A stretch of DNA of 64,000 nucleotides. Origin: Pantoea agglomerans NBRC 102470 (GTDB lineage Bacteria > Pseudomonadota > Gammaproteobacteria > Enterobacterales > Enterobacteriaceae). The notes below the pieces were generated by a model, which worked only from the letters and a program-made list of their open reading frames with translations, was not told the origin of the DNA and did not search any database. The stretch spans positions 186,001 to 250,000 of the forward strand of contig NZ_BCZA01000003.1 in the NCBI RefSeq assembly GCF_001598475.1. The letters are read 5' to 3'. Position numbers and translations under genes: made by a program. Of the stretch, positions 29,915 to 39,736 are shown in pieces (within the stretch, counting starts at the first letter, position 1; each line of letters starts with the position of its first letter).

Positions 29915-31063
29915 GTGAGTGAGAACCTGAGTGAGCTGTACAGTAATCAACGAACCCTCTTTGGCCGGGGCAGCCTGGATAAACTGGTGCCGCTGCTGAC
30001 CGCCCGGCCACAGCCTACCCTGCTGTTTTGTGGACAATCTTTTCTGCAAGGCCCCGCATATGCCCGGCTAAAAGCCGGACTCAACGATCATATTATTGGC
30101 TATGAAATTGTCAGTCATGAAGCCTCACCCGCCGAGATTGATGGCTGGGTTGCGCGCTGGCGCGGTCATGTCGATCGGGTCGTCGCGATTGGCGGCGGGA
30201 GCGTACTGGATGCGGCGAAAGCATTTAGCGCGATGGTACAACACCCATTGCCAACCGCCCGCTATCTGGAAAAAGTGGGTGACACCGCGGTTCAGCCCAT
30301 CACGTTGCCGCTGATTGCTATTCCGACCACCGCCGGTACCGGCAGTGAAGTGACGCAAAATGCGGTAGTGACTGATCAGCGTGACATTCAGATAAAAGCG
30401 TCACTGCGCCACCCGGTCTTTGTGCCGGAGGTGGCAATTCTCGATGCCGATCTGCTGAAAGGTGCGCCTGACCGGGTGCTGGCGACCTGCGGTATTGATG
30501 CGTTTACCCACCTGTTCGAAGCGTATCTCTCCGGCAAAGGCAACCTCTTTACCCGACAGCTGGCGCTGACCGGCCTGCGTCAGTTTGTTCAGGCCTGGCC
30601 TGCCCTTAATCGTGAGGATGCTGCTGGCGACGAGGCACGGGAAGCGATGATGATGGCGTCGTGGCTGGGCGGTGTCAGTCTCAGCAGTGCGGGTCTGGGG
30701 GTGATCCACGGTATTGCAGGTGAACTGGGCGCGATAAAGCCGTTCCATCACGGTGAAGTGTGCGGACGTCTGCTGTTTCCGTTCCTGGATCTGTTGTCCG
30801 ACAGCGAACAGCCACTACAGCGTAAGCTGATGGCGGAACTGCACCCGCAGCTGTTCAGCGAAACTACGGACTCACCGGCGCAGTTTCTGAAACAGTGGCT
30901 GCAGCAGCAGGCGATCACCCCATTCTGGCAGGATGGCCCTTCACTGAGCCGCGCCGAGGTGGAGTGGATTCTGGCGCGAGCCAACAGCAAAAATTCGCTG
31001 GTGAATTACAGCCGCGAACAGATGCAGATGATGATCGCGCAGGCCTGGCAAATCACGGCGTGA
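29915..31063 (+). CDS. Iron-containing alcohol dehydrogenase family protein
   Basis: This is an NAD(P)-dependent group III dehydrogenase of about 382 residues. The dinucleotide-binding GGGSVLDAAKAF and the ITLPLIAIPTTAGTGSEVT block are typical. The metal ligands are visible in IDAFTHLFEAYL (Asp and His) and in HGIAGELGAIKPFHHGEVCG (His residues). The frame is open from 29792, but that stretch looks non-coding. The GTG at 29915 has an AAAAGG site and gives the usual length. The physiological alcohol is unknown. Confidence 0.87.
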   Translation: MSENLSELYSNQRTLFGRGSLDKLVPLLTARPQPTLLFCGQSFLQGPAYARLKAGLNDHIIGYEIVSHEASPAEIDGWVARWRGHVDRVVAIGGGSVLDAAKAFSAMVQHPLPTARYLEKVGDTAVQPITLPLIAIPTTAGTGSEVTQNAVVTDQRDIQIKASLRHPVFVPEVAILDADLLKGAPDRVLATCGIDAFTHLFEAYLSGKGNLFTRQLALTGLRQFVQAWPALNREDAAGDEAREAMMMASWLGGVSLSSAGLGVIHGIAGELGAIKPFHHGEVCGRLLFPFLDLLSDSEQPLQRKLMAELHPQLFSETTDSPAQFLKQWLQQQAITPFWQDGPSLSRAEVEWILARANSKNSLVNYSREQMQMMIAQAWQITA

Positions 31064-31228
31064 TCAGGAGCCGCGCTGTCCGCCTTCACTGACCAGGCAC
31101 AACCGGGCCTGCCAGCCTCGCCCGGCTTTGCTGCTCCTCAGCGCTATCCTGTTGCACCCGCTCTCTGAGCCAGGCGGCTGGCTGAATCACGGCGCTAACC
31201 GCCCTGGCTTAATCGCAGCGCCAGGCGG

Positions 31229-32068
31229 CTAAGCCTGCGTGGCGCTAAAAGGCCCCTCACCTGCCAGCATCTGCTCAATCACCTGCAGCACGCCCTGCTC
31301 GTTGTTAGAAGGCGCGGCATAGCGTGCCGCCTGTTTCACCCGCTGTGGCGCGTTGTCCATGGCAAAACTGAAGCCAGACTGTCTGAGCATCTCCAGATCG
31401 TTACCGCCATCACCAAAGGCCAGCACCTGGTCGTGCGCGATCCCCCAGCGTTGTGCCAGCAGATCCAGACCGTGCGCTTTATGATTCCCCGGCACGATCA
31501 AATCCACCGAGCCGTGACCGCTTGAGGTCGCTGCCACACGCCCCTGATGCAGACGTTCAATATCCGCCATCAGTGGCTCGATATAGTCATCAGAGAGATT
31601 CAGCGCGAACTTAAACAGCCGGTCATGCTGCACCTCATCCAGATGATGAATCGGCTTCAGCCGGTGACAGTAATGGCGCATCTTCTTCAGCCAGTTCTCT
31701 TCCATGCCGTCGAAGTACCAGGCGCTCTCCCGGCCACACAGCAGGTAACGCAGACCCGGATAGTCGCCGTTTTGCAGGGTATCGATTACCGCGTCAACAT
31801 CGCGGCGTTCAAAGGCACCACAAAACAGTTCCTCATCACGATCGATAATCCATGCGCCGTTTTCGGCTACAAAGGCGATATCGCTGGCGATCTCCGGGAA
31901 AAATGATTTGAGCTGGTAATACTGATTGCCGCTGGCCACCACAAATTTGATGTCACGGGCGGTGAGTTGCTGATAGCAGTCGAGAAAGCGGGATCGATTG
32001 TACTGCTTGTTATCGTCCAGAAAGGTGCCATCCATATCTACCGCAACCATCTTAACCGTCGTCATCAT
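31229..32068 (-). CDS. ybiV: HAD-family Cof-type sugar phosphatase, YbiV-like
   Basis: This predicted magnesium-dependent phosphatase of 279 residues resembles E. coli YbiV, which acts on sugar phosphates. Motif I is VDMDGTFLDD (nucleophile Asp near residue 11), followed by VVASGNQYYQL. Motif III Lys is in PGNHKAHGLD, and motif IV is FGDGGNDLEML. Two adjacent ATG codons exist, and the second (32065) is better spaced from AAGGAG. Symbol given by similarity from memory. Confidence 0.8.
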   Translation of the reverse strand: MMTTVKMVAVDMDGTFLDDNKQYNRSRFLDCYQQLTARDIKFVVASGNQYYQLKSFFPEIASDIAFVAENGAWIIDRDEELFCGAFERRDVDAVIDTLQNGDYPGLRYLLCGRESAWYFDGMEENWLKKMRHYCHRLKPIHHLDEVQHDRLFKFALNLSDDYIEPLMADIERLHQGRVAATSSGHGSVDLIVPGNHKAHGLDLLAQRWGIAHDQVLAFGDGGNDLEMLRQSGFSFAMDNAPQRVKQAARYAAPSNNEQGVLQVIEQMLAGEGPFSATQA

Positions 32069-32167
32069 GACTCCTTACACAGGGAAATTTCAGCGTGGAG
32101 TGTCAGGATAGCCGCTGGCGCAGCAAAACGGAAAGAAAGAGGGATGGCCGCAGCCATCCCCTGGGGA

Positions 32168-32632
32168 TCAGTTCAGGGCGCTGTTCAGCACCAGCGCGGT
32201 AATTACCCCGGTTGCGGCAGCAATCAGCACATAGTTGCCGTCGATGTTTGCCCAGTGATAACCGCGCGGTGGTTCACGCAGACCGCGCTCATGCCAGTCG
32301 GCTACGCGGTAATGGTCGCCGCGGTACGCCTGCGGGACAGGATGCCCGCGACGGAAGTCGTGCCCCTGCCAGGCGAAATGGTCGCGATCATTACGTGCCT
32401 CTCTGCCCCGACCGTTGTTGTCCTGATCCGGGCGATGATTGACGCTGTCATGACGGTTGTTGCCACGCTCCTGATTCTGGTCAGAACCGCGATTGTCAGC
32501 ACGATGGTCACCGTTCTGATGCGGCACAGGCTTGCGGTGCGCGTCATCACGATCGTCTGCCCGTGAGGCCTGAGAAAAGAGTGTGCTGCATGTCAAAAGT
32601 GAAGCGATAAGCGTTAATGTTGTTTTTTTCAT
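32168..32632 (-). CDS. RcnB-like periplasmic protein
   Basis: This secreted protein of 154 residues has a signal peptide, followed by a long hydrophilic region rich in His, Asp, Arg and Asn and a C-terminal segment GDHYRVADWHERGL...RGYHWANIDGNYVLI typical of the RcnB/YohN family. RcnB takes part in nickel/cobalt homeostasis in E. coli. Family members are numerous and many have no known role. A hydrophobic C-terminal end (AATGVITALVLNS) completes it. Confidence 0.82.
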   Translation of the reverse strand: MKKTTLTLIASLLTCSTLFSQASRADDRDDAHRKPVPHQNGDHRADNRGSDQNQERGNNRHDSVNHRPDQDNNGRGREARNDRDHFAWQGHDFRRGHPVPQAYRGDHYRVADWHERGLREPPRGYHWANIDGNYVLIAAATGVITALVLNSALN

Positions 32633-32910
32633 GATACTGCCTCCGAAAATAACGGCTGTTCAGGCACCGTTGATCGGCATCATGGCAATAATTGTGGCGG
32701 GAAACATCTGTAAAAGTCTTAAAATCCGGTAACTTACACACTATTACGCTTGCTTAGCGCTTTCTTAACACAGGACATGCGATGACAACGTTGCTGACGC
32801 AATCCAGAGGTTAACCGGGCAACCTGCGCTGTCTGAAAATCACGCTCTGGTTGACGGATGATGGCCGATGAAAAGTCAGGATGCTGAAACGCACCCTGAC
32901 ATTTTTGCGG

Positions 32911-34008
32911 TTATGGCGTGCTGAGGATCACTGGCGCATCCGGTAACCCGGTAAAGTGCGTCACGATGTGGTGGTAATCAGCCGTCGGGTCCAGATCGCG
33001 GAACACTTCCGGATAGAGATCTTTTGCCAGAATTTCCATGCCGATAATGTTGTAAGGGTGATTATAGAAATGGTGATAAACGCCATACACCCGTTTCTGT
33101 TTCACCGGTTCGATCTGCTCCAGACCGGTGCGGCTCTGCAGGCGGTTAAAGGTGGCGGTCACGTCGGTCTGACTGGCACCGTAACCAAACGGCAGCACGT
33201 TACTGTTCGGGCGTTTAGAGCCGGTCATGATATAGACGTCCGGCTTCATGGCGATAATCTTCTCCAGCGACACAAATCCTGAGCTGCCGGGCAGCAGTGC
33301 AGAACCGATATTCTTGCCACCGACCGCTTCCACCAGCGCGCCCCAGCCGTTATGACCGTGTGTAAAGCAGCAGTTGTCGCTGTTACCGGCAATCGGTTCA
33401 ATAAACACGGTTGGCTTGTGCGGCACCTGCGCAATCTTCTGCTGAAGCATCTGCCAGCGCTGCTGGTAAAAATCGGCGTAAGCTTTCGCCTCGGCTTCGC
33501 GATTCAGAACGGTGCCCAGCACTTTCACGCTCTTCAGGGTGTTCTCTTTCGGATGAAGTTCAACATCAAGGAACAGCACCGGGATATGGAGATTTTTCAG
33601 GGTGGCGAGCACGCCTGACTGCGTCAGGGCCGGTTTGGCGCGCAGCTGCGCAATCATCAGATCGGGCTGCTTCGCCAGCACGCTCTCCAGATTGACCTGC
33701 CCCTGATCGTTAAAGCCCATATCAACAATCGATGCCGCCTGCGGCCAGCGCTGCTTCAGCAGGTCCCAGGTCTGGGTATCCTGCTTTTTCGGCAGGTTGT
33801 TCCAGGCAACGACACGCTGAAACGGGTTCTGGCGATCCAGTAATGCCAGCGCCATCACGTCACGCCCATCCTGTAAAATCACATGCTGCGGCTCTTTTTG
33901 CAGCGTAATTTTCTGACCATCCATATCGGTCACCGTGACCGGATAGGTGGTAGCCGCACAGGCGGTTGACAGTAAAAGTGTGGTGGCAGCAACTATCCCG
34001 ATTTTCAT
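32911..34008 (-). CDS. Iron-siderophore/haem-type ABC substrate-binding protein (solitary)
   Basis: This periplasmic binding protein of 365 residues belongs to the FepB/BtuF class. It has a signal peptide, then VTVTDMDGQKITLQKEPQHV, the family's first beta strand. The helix-linked two-lobed fold shows in VNLESVLAKQPDLMIAQ and VSLEKIIAMKPDVYIM. The ligand could be a ferric siderophore, haem or cobalamin. No permease, ATPase or receptor gene is next to it, which is unusual. A Fur-like box lies 19 bases upstream of its ATG, pointing to iron control. Confidence 0.85.
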   Translation of the reverse strand: MKIGIVAATTLLLSTACAATTYPVTVTDMDGQKITLQKEPQHVILQDGRDVMALALLDRQNPFQRVVAWNNLPKKQDTQTWDLLKQRWPQAASIVDMGFNDQGQVNLESVLAKQPDLMIAQLRAKPALTQSGVLATLKNLHIPVLFLDVELHPKENTLKSVKVLGTVLNREAEAKAYADFYQQRWQMLQQKIAQVPHKPTVFIEPIAGNSDNCCFTHGHNGWGALVEAVGGKNIGSALLPGSSGFVSLEKIIAMKPDVYIMTGSKRPNSNVLPFGYGASQTDVTATFNRLQSRTGLEQIEPVKQKRVYGVYHHFYNHPYNIIGMEILAKDLYPEVFRDLDPTADYHHIVTHFTGLPDAPVILSTP

Positions 34009-34026
34009 TTTTCTCCTGTCCTTTTA

Positions 34027-34045
34027 GGGAATAATAATTATTCGC
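34027..34045 (-). promoter_or_regulatory. Fur-box-like palindrome
   Basis: GAATAAT-A-ATTATTC (34029-34043) is a perfect 7-1-7 inverted repeat that matches the core of the Fur site TGATAAT-n-ATTATCA at ten of fourteen positions. Its place just upstream of the binding-protein start supports Fur repression. Confidence 0.7.
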
Positions 34046-34204
34046 GTTAACTCTACCATGCTGATAAGTACCAAATGTAACTATTGCTAACCAGATGCGT
34101 CTGAGAGGCGACATTAACAACGCGGCAGCGGGCTTAAATCAGGGAGCGATATCGCTGAATACGTGGAGGTGCATAGAGAGAATGGCGAAGGGCGGGCAGA
34201 ATGG

Positions 34205-34237
34205 CAGGCGCATCCCAGGGGGATTGAGATGCGCCTG
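34205..34237 (-). terminator. Hairpin after sdaC
   Basis: CAGGCGCATC and GATGCGCCTG form a perfect 10-bp stem with a 13-base loop shortly after the sdaC stop. The T tract is weak on the reverse strand. Confidence 0.5.
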
Positions 34238-34249
34238 TTGCGCTAAGTG

Positions 34250-35536
34250 TTACTTCACCAGCGAATAGAAGATTGCGGAGATGGCAATCAGTCCGATCAG
34301 CACGACAAACAGATTGCTGATATGACCGCTGTACTTCCGCATCGCGGGTACCTTCTGGATAGCGTACATCGGCATCAGGAACAGAATCATCGCAATGACC
34401 GGCCCGCCAAGCGTCTCAATCATGCCGAGAATATTGGGATCCAGCGTTGCCACCAGCCAGGTCGTCAGCAGCATAAAGAGTCCGGTCAGGCGATTCAGTC
34501 TGGCGGGCGCGATGGTTTTGCCGCGACTGCGCAGCGCCTTATTAACCATGCCGTTAAATCCTTCGCGCGCACCAAGATAGTGACCGAGAAACGATTTCGT
34601 GATCGCCACAATGGCAATCAGCGGTCCCAGCCAGGCGATCATCGGCACCTTAAAATGGTTCGCCAGATAGGAAAGAATGGTGATGTTCTGCGCCTTGGCG
34701 GCGTGTAAATCTTCAGGCGACAGGCTCAGCACGCAGCTGAAGACAAAGAACATCACCGTCACCACCATCATCAGGTGCGAGCAGGCCAGAATGCGCGAAC
34801 ACTTTTTCTCTGCGGCATCGCCATACTCTTCCCGCTTTGCCAGCGCGAATGAGGAGATAATCGGCGAGTGATTAAAGGAGAAGACCATCACCGGAATCGC
34901 CAGCCACAGCGTCATCCACAGGCTGCTGCCCGCGGGCTGAACGTTCAGGGTCGAAAGCACAGCGCCGTGCCAGTGCGGGATCAGATAGCAGGCCATCAGC
35001 ATCAGCACCGCCACAAAGGGATAAACCAGCACGCTCATCGCTTTGACAATCATCTTCTCGCCGAAACGCACAATGGTCATCAGTCCGACAATCAGCAGCA
35101 GCGACAGCAGCACACGCGGTGGCGGCACCAGGCCGAGCTGATTCACCATCAGGCTCTCAACCGTGTTGGTGATCGCTACGCTGTACATCAGCAGAATCGG
35201 GTAGATAGCGAAGAAATAGAGCAGCGTAATCAGCTTGCCCGCACCAACACCAAAATGCTCCTCGACCACCTCGGTGATATCCCCGGCCGGATTTTTACCG
35301 GAGAGAACGAATCGGGTCAGGGCGCGGTGCGCAAAAAAGGTCAGCGGAAACGCCAGTATCGCCATGATGATCAGCGGGATCAGCCCGCCGACGCCAGCAT
35401 TGATAGGCAGGAACAGCACACCCGCCCCAATCGCCGTGCCGTATAAACCCAGCATCCACATGGTGTCGGTTTTACGCCATCCCGTATCGACGTCACTCTC
35501 AAGCGCGCCCAGCGTGCCAGTTTGCGTGGTTTTCAT
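34250..35536 (-). CDS. sdaC: Serine transporter SdaC (HAAAP family)
   Basis: SdaC is a proton-coupled serine importer. The 428-residue protein has about eleven helices and nearly the E. coli sequence (KTDTMWMLGLYGTAIGAGVL, FSFNHSPIISSFALAKREEY, AITKSFLGHYLGAREGF, LGGPVIAMILFLMPMYAIQK). In E. coli it is followed by the serine deaminase gene sdaB. Here no deaminase follows, and the gene stands alone before a hairpin. Confidence 0.94.
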   Translation of the reverse strand: MKTTQTGTLGALESDVDTGWRKTDTMWMLGLYGTAIGAGVLFLPINAGVGGLIPLIIMAILAFPLTFFAHRALTRFVLSGKNPAGDITEVVEEHFGVGAGKLITLLYFFAIYPILLMYSVAITNTVESLMVNQLGLVPPPRVLLSLLLIVGLMTIVRFGEKMIVKAMSVLVYPFVAVLMLMACYLIPHWHGAVLSTLNVQPAGSSLWMTLWLAIPVMVFSFNHSPIISSFALAKREEYGDAAEKKCSRILACSHLMMVVTVMFFVFSCVLSLSPEDLHAAKAQNITILSYLANHFKVPMIAWLGPLIAIVAITKSFLGHYLGAREGFNGMVNKALRSRGKTIAPARLNRLTGLFMLLTTWLVATLDPNILGMIETLGGPVIAMILFLMPMYAIQKVPAMRKYSGHISNLFVVLIGLIAISAIFYSLVK

Positions 35537-35900
35537 CAGATCTTCCGTTTTAAAAGCCGCCAGTAACCTGAGCCGTCAGGCAGGCAAATGTCCGCCCCAC
35601 TCTGCGCCTCAGCTGCAACCGGATCAGTCAACGTGATGCTGACCCGCCCGTGCATAGGTAATCGATTGCGTGCGCCACTTTTTACACTACCTGACGATAA
35701 AAGTTCAAGCCGTGCAGATAAACATGCATGGATTGCTGAAAAAATCGTCAGGTTGTGCAAAGTGACTGCGCGGCGATCATGCCATCTTTGTGGCGGTTTT
35801 ACCGCCCCTAAAAAGGTGATCCCTGTAACGGATCAGCGCAACGGGCTACGCTTAAACAGATTCTGTCGCGATCACGCCGACAGGTGCACTGGAGAAGAGA
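35537..35900. other. Divergent intergenic region sdaC / hypothetical gene
   Basis: These 364 bases separate two divergent genes and must carry both promoters. I see no clear operator, RNA or small gene with a ribosome site. Confidence 0.5.
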
Positions 35901-36491
35901 ATGAAAATTGCCTGCCTCGGATGGGGATCGTTAATCTGGAAAGCTGGCGCACTGCCGGTGGCCAGTCAGTGGCATCATGATGGTCCTGAGCTACCGATTG
36001 AGTTTGTGCGCATCGCTGACGGCGGCGAGCTGTCGACCGCGATCTGCCTTAACGCCAGCCCGGTGCCGGTGTACTGGGCATGGCTGAATACCGCCTCACT
36101 TGAGAGCGCCTGCCGCGCATTGCGCCTCCGTGAGGCCATTCCGGACAGTCGTATCGATGGCATCGGGATGATGACGGTGACAGCGACCTCAGCGGGACCA
36201 CTGGCAGAGTGGGCTAAGACCAAAGGCATAGAAGGTCTGATCTGGACCGGTCTGCCTGCCCGCATGGCGGGTGTCGAAGGCCAGATCCCGACGCTGGACG
36301 ACGCGCGGCACTATCTGCAGCAGCTCACCGGTGAAACGCGTGAGCATGCCTGGCACTACATCGAACAGGTTCCGGCACAAATCGACACGGTTTATCGTCG
36401 TGCGTTTGCCGACCTCGCTCTCTGGCAACCTGACACCCGAGCCGTAACGGTCGCCACAACGCAGGTGCAGCCGCCCTGTCAGCCCGGCTGA
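35901..36491 (+). CDS. Gamma-glutamylcyclotransferase-like fold protein
   Basis: This 196-residue cytoplasmic protein is of uncertain function. The opening MKIACLGWGSLIWKAGALP has the GSL-type loop found at the start of gamma-glutamylcyclotransferase-like proteins (YGSN/YGSL). The rest includes IEGLIWTGLPARM, with no motif I can assign. It has a GGAGAAGAG ribosome site and its own unit. The fold assignment rests on the N-terminal motif only. Confidence 0.6.
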   Translation: MKIACLGWGSLIWKAGALPVASQWHHDGPELPIEFVRIADGGELSTAICLNASPVPVYWAWLNTASLESACRALRLREAIPDSRIDGIGMMTVTATSAGPLAEWAKTKGIEGLIWTGLPARMAGVEGQIPTLDDARHYLQQLTGETREHAWHYIEQVPAQIDTVYRRAFADLALWQPDTRAVTVATTQVQPPCQPG

Positions 36492-36641
36492 AACTGGCCA
36501 GCCTGCTGCACCGCTCTGCTTACTCCTTAAAGGATTACTACACTTCAGGCAGGTTTCGATTTCAGGTTTCCTGAGTCTTTCCCGTGCGTGGCCACGCCTT
36601 CTGGTCTGGCCGCCGTCCCCTAATCATCAGGAGATGAACAG

Positions 36642-37835
36642 ATGAAAGCATTAACTTATCACGGCCCCCATAAAGTCAGCGTCGATAACGTTCCCGATCC
36701 CGGTCTGGAAGCCGCAGATGACATTATTCTGCGTGTGACCGCCACCGCTATTTGCGGTTCAGACCTGCACCTTTACCGCGGCAAAATCCCCGGTACCGGG
36801 CACGGAGATATCTTTGGTCATGAGTTTATGGGCGAAGTGGTTGAAGCAGGCAGCGCAGTGACCGCCGTGGCCAAAGGCGATCGGGTGGTGATTCCGTTTG
36901 TTATCGCCTGTGGCGACTGTTTTTTCTGCCTGATGAGCCAGTATGCTGCCTGTGAAAATACCAACAGCGGACGGGGTGCCATCCTGAACCGGAAAAACAT
37001 CACGCCGCCCGCGGCCCTGTTTGGTTTCAGCAAACTCTATGGCGGTGTGCCTGGTGGACAGGCGGAATATGTCCGGGTGCCGAAAGCCAATACCGGCCCG
37101 TTTAAAGTGCCGTCGGTGCTGTCGGATGAGAAAGTGCTGTTCCTGTCAGACATTCTGCCCACCGCGTGGCAGGCGGTGAAAAACGCCGAGGTGAAACCCG
37201 GCTCCAGCCTGGCGATTTTCGGTGCCGGACCGGTTGGCCTGCTCAGTGCCGCCTGCGCCCGACAGCAGGGTGCCGAACAGATCTACATGATCGACCACAA
37301 CAACTACCGCTTAAACTTTGCCCGTGAGCGCTACGGTGTTATCCCGATTAACTTCGATGAGAACGATGACCCGGCCGGCTGGATTATCGAACACAGCACC
37401 GGAAATCGCGGTGTGGATGCAGTGATTGATGCAGTAGGATTCGAGGCAAAAGGCAGCATGACCGAAACCGTGCTCACCAATCTCAAACTAGAAGGCAGCA
37501 GCGGTAAAGCGTTGCGTCAGTGTATTGCCGCAGTAAGGCGTGGCGGTATCGTCAGCGTGCCGGGCGTCTATGCCGGATTCATTCACGGCTTCCTGTTTGG
37601 TGACGCCTTTGACAAAGGGCTGACCTTTAAGATGGGACAGACCCACGTACACGCTTATCTGCCCGACCTGCTGAAGCTGATCGAACAGGGCCATCTGACG
37701 CCGGAAGAGATTGTGACCCACCATCTGCCGCTGGAAGATGCTGCGCGTGGCTACGATATTTTCGCCAAACGTGAAGAGGAGTGCCGCAAGGTGATTCTGG
37801 TGCCTGGCATGGCAGCGACACAGGCCACAATATAA
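36642..37835 (+). CDS. Zinc-dependent alcohol dehydrogenase, formaldehyde-dehydrogenase-like
   Basis: This is a medium-chain dehydrogenase of 397 residues. The catalytic zinc site is Cys38 ([12 protein letters not shown]) and His60-Glu61 (FGHEFMGEV). The structural zinc cysteines lie in [16 protein letters not shown]. The Rossmann motif is [13 protein letters not shown]. The order matches the glutathione-independent formaldehyde dehydrogenase-like branch, whose members often act on sugars or aldehydes. The start follows AGGAGATG. A hairpin follows the stop. Confidence 0.88.
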   Translation: MKALTYHGPHKVSVDNVPDPGLEAADDIILRVTATAICGSDLHLYRGKIPGTGHGDIFGHEFMGEVVEAGSAVTAVAKGDRVVIPFVIACGDCFFCLMSQYAACENTNSGRGAILNRKNITPPAALFGFSKLYGGVPGGQAEYVRVPKANTGPFKVPSVLSDEKVLFLSDILPTAWQAVKNAEVKPGSSLAIFGAGPVGLLSAACARQQGAEQIYMIDHNNYRLNFARERYGVIPINFDENDDPAGWIIEHSTGNRGVDAVIDAVGFEAKGSMTETVLTNLKLEGSSGKALRQCIAAVRRGGIVSVPGVYAGFIHGFLFGDAFDKGLTFKMGQTHVHAYLPDLLKLIEQGHLTPEEIVTHHLPLEDAARGYDIFAKREEECRKVILVPGMAATQATI

Positions 37836-37869
37836 TTTCACAATGGGTCTGAAACGCTTAACCCTGGCT

Positions 37870-37891
37870 CCCCGGCTGTTTTCCGCCGGGG
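37870..37891 (+). terminator. Hairpin between convergent genes
   Basis: CCCCGGC and GCCGGGG enclose an eight-base T-rich loop. It lies between the dehydrogenase gene and the convergent small secreted protein gene. No T run follows. Confidence 0.4.
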
Positions 37892-37899
37892 ATCTCATC

Positions 37900-38106
37900 T
37901 CAGAACGGCTTGCGTTGCAGGCTGCTTCGCCACTCCCGCCTCTCCAGCAGATGTTCATCCGGCGAATCCGCCGTATCAACCTGACTGCCCTGCTCCAGCC
38001 ATCGCGCACTGCGTGAATGGGGATGACTTTCGCTGATCACCTGTTGTGAAAACGCGCCAAACGATAACAGCAAAAACAGTAATGCACTGGCCAGCCTCAC
38101 TTTCAT
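37900..38106 (-). CDS. Small secreted hypothetical protein
   Basis: This 68-residue protein starts MKVRLASALLFLLLSFGAFS, a clear signal peptide likely cut near FSQQ. The mature part is short, hydrophilic and rich in His, Ser, Arg and Glu (HPHSRSARWLEQG). The ATG at 38106 has AAGAGG at good distance, and a GTG two codons upstream is less likely. It may belong to the DUF2554-type small secreted proteins, but I am not sure. Confidence 0.65.
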   Translation of the reverse strand: MKVRLASALLFLLLSFGAFSQQVISESHPHSRSARWLEQGSQVDTADSPDEHLLERREWRSSLQRKPF

Positions 38107-38288
38107 ACGCACACCTCTTTGGTAACGGTGCCGCTATGCTGCCCGAAGGGTTTTCATTTTCTGTCAGTAACAGGCAAAGTTATGTGGTAAGCGGGAACAA
38201 GCTGCGACGGGTTTAACCGCGGTTCAGGATAGTCCGTCAGCCCGGCATCATAAGTTTCCCGGCTAACCGTCCGTTTTCTTTCAGGAGA

Positions 38289-39047
38289 ATGCTATTGAAC
38301 CTCAATCAGTTTGATCAGCCGGTCGGTGAGGCTCTGCCCGACTGGCAACCGGTCACCAGACCACCCTGTATGCCACTCACGGGTCAGCACTGCCTTCTCC
38401 TGCCGCTAAGCATCGATCATGCAGAACCGCTATTGCAGGCATTTATGCTGGCACCGGATGATCGCGACTGGACCTGGCTGAGCGCAGAGCGGCCCGCCTC
38501 TCTGCCGCAGATGCAGCACTGGATTGCGGATAAAGTGGCGGATGCGGCCCTGGTGTCCTTCACGGTCTGCTCGCCAAATCAGCAGCCCTGCGGCGTGGTC
38601 TGCTTCGCCAGCATTGAGCCGGGACACGGCACTGTTGAAATCGGTCACGTCACCTGGTCGCCGCTGATGCAGCGCAGTGTCATCGGCAGCGAGGCGATTT
38701 ATCTGCTGCTGCAACAGGCTTTCTCGCTCGGCTATCGGCGAGTGGCGTGGCGCTGTGATTCAACCAATATCGCATCACGACGCGCAGCAGAACGGCTGGG
38801 GTTCCGCTTTGAGGGCCGTTTTCGTCAGGTTATGACGCGTAAACAGCGTAATCGCGATACCGACTGGCTATCAATTATTGACCGTGAATGGCCAGATGTT
38901 CAGCGCGCCCTGAGTGCCTGGCTAAGTGCGGATAATTTCGCTGCCGGGGGACAGCAAAAGCGCCCGCTCAGCGCCTGCTTCGCCGACGTTAACCCGGCTG
39001 ATGCAAACGCGACAAGTCCTGAACGCGGAGCGGATGCTGGCGATTAA
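38289..39047 (+). CDS. GNAT family acetyltransferase (RimJ/RimL type)
   Basis: This 252-residue acetyltransferase has the RimJ/RimL-like pattern: LNQFDQPVGEALPDWQP at the start, VEIGHVTWSPLMQRSVIGSE in the core and NIASRRAAERLGFRFEGRFR near the end of the domain. The ATG at 38289 is only two bases from AGGAG. The TTG at 38295 is better spaced and gives the family-like start MNLNQFDQPVG. The last 40 residues look like an unstructured extension and overlap the convergent gene by four bases. Confidence 0.85.
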   Translation: MLLNLNQFDQPVGEALPDWQPVTRPPCMPLTGQHCLLLPLSIDHAEPLLQAFMLAPDDRDWTWLSAERPASLPQMQHWIADKVADAALVSFTVCSPNQQPCGVVCFASIEPGHGTVEIGHVTWSPLMQRSVIGSEAIYLLLQQAFSLGYRRVAWRCDSTNIASRRAAERLGFRFEGRFRQVMTRKQRNRDTDWLSIIDREWPDVQRALSAWLSADNFAAGGQQKRPLSACFADVNPADANATSPERGADAGD

Positions 39048-39736
39048 TGCAGCCGACGCACGGTCAGTGCCGCGGACCAGCGCTGTCGCTGACAGCGCGG
39101 GCAGACAGCCTGCTGCTCAGCCTCAATGATCTGCGTCTGGCCGCAATGGGTGCAGGCATAGAGCGCGCTGACCGGCACAGTGCTGTAATCCTGCCGGTGC
39201 TCAGGAGGCAGTACGCTTAACCCGGCGCGCATCTCATCGTCATCGTAGAAATAGAGGCTGAGCTGACCATCGACCTCCACCAGCGCCAGCCGGATCTGCC
39301 CCAGATGCTCCACACCACTCTGCCGTAACTCCATATAAAACTCATCTTCAGAAATATTCAGACGATCCAGACTCTCCAGCACATACAATCCCTCTTTAAT
39401 CAGGGTAATCACGTCGCCCTGAATAAGCCGTGAAAAGCGCGGGCTGTGCGCCGTCAGCCAGGTCGTGAAGCGGTAGAGCGCCAGCAGGACTACAAACACC
39501 ATAATGACCGGCAGTACCGGCACATCATCGTAAAATGTCACATCACCGGACGCGGAACCCAGCGTCAGGATCACCACCAGCTCGAACAGCGACAGCTGGC
39601 GCACGCCGCGTCGTCCTGAGACTTTCAGAAAGGTGAACACCACCAGATAGGCGATCATGACCCGTACCACCACCTCAAACAAAAAGGTGGCCGGTTGATC
39701 GTTAAGTAAGAAACGGTGCCAGTCGAATGAGAACAT
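39044..39736 (-). CDS. DUF421 membrane protein with C-terminal zinc ribbon
   Basis: This 230-residue protein is a YetF/YcaP-type DUF421 protein. It has three membrane helices (FEVVVRVMIAYLVVFTFLKV onward), then the cytoplasmic-side domain with SGRRGVRQLSLFELVVILTL and VITLIKEGLYVLESLDRLNI. Unusually it ends in a zinc-ribbon-like pair, CTHCGQ and CPRCQRQ. Function of the family is unknown. A second DUF421 gene without this ribbon lies at 49078-49533. Confidence 0.82.
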   Translation of the reverse strand: MFSFDWHRFLLNDQPATFLFEVVVRVMIAYLVVFTFLKVSGRRGVRQLSLFELVVILTLGSASGDVTFYDDVPVLPVIMVFVVLLALYRFTTWLTAHSPRFSRLIQGDVITLIKEGLYVLESLDRLNISEDEFYMELRQSGVEHLGQIRLALVEVDGQLSLYFYDDDEMRAGLSVLPPEHRQDYSTVPVSALYACTHCGQTQIIEAEQQAVCPRCQRQRWSAALTVRRLH

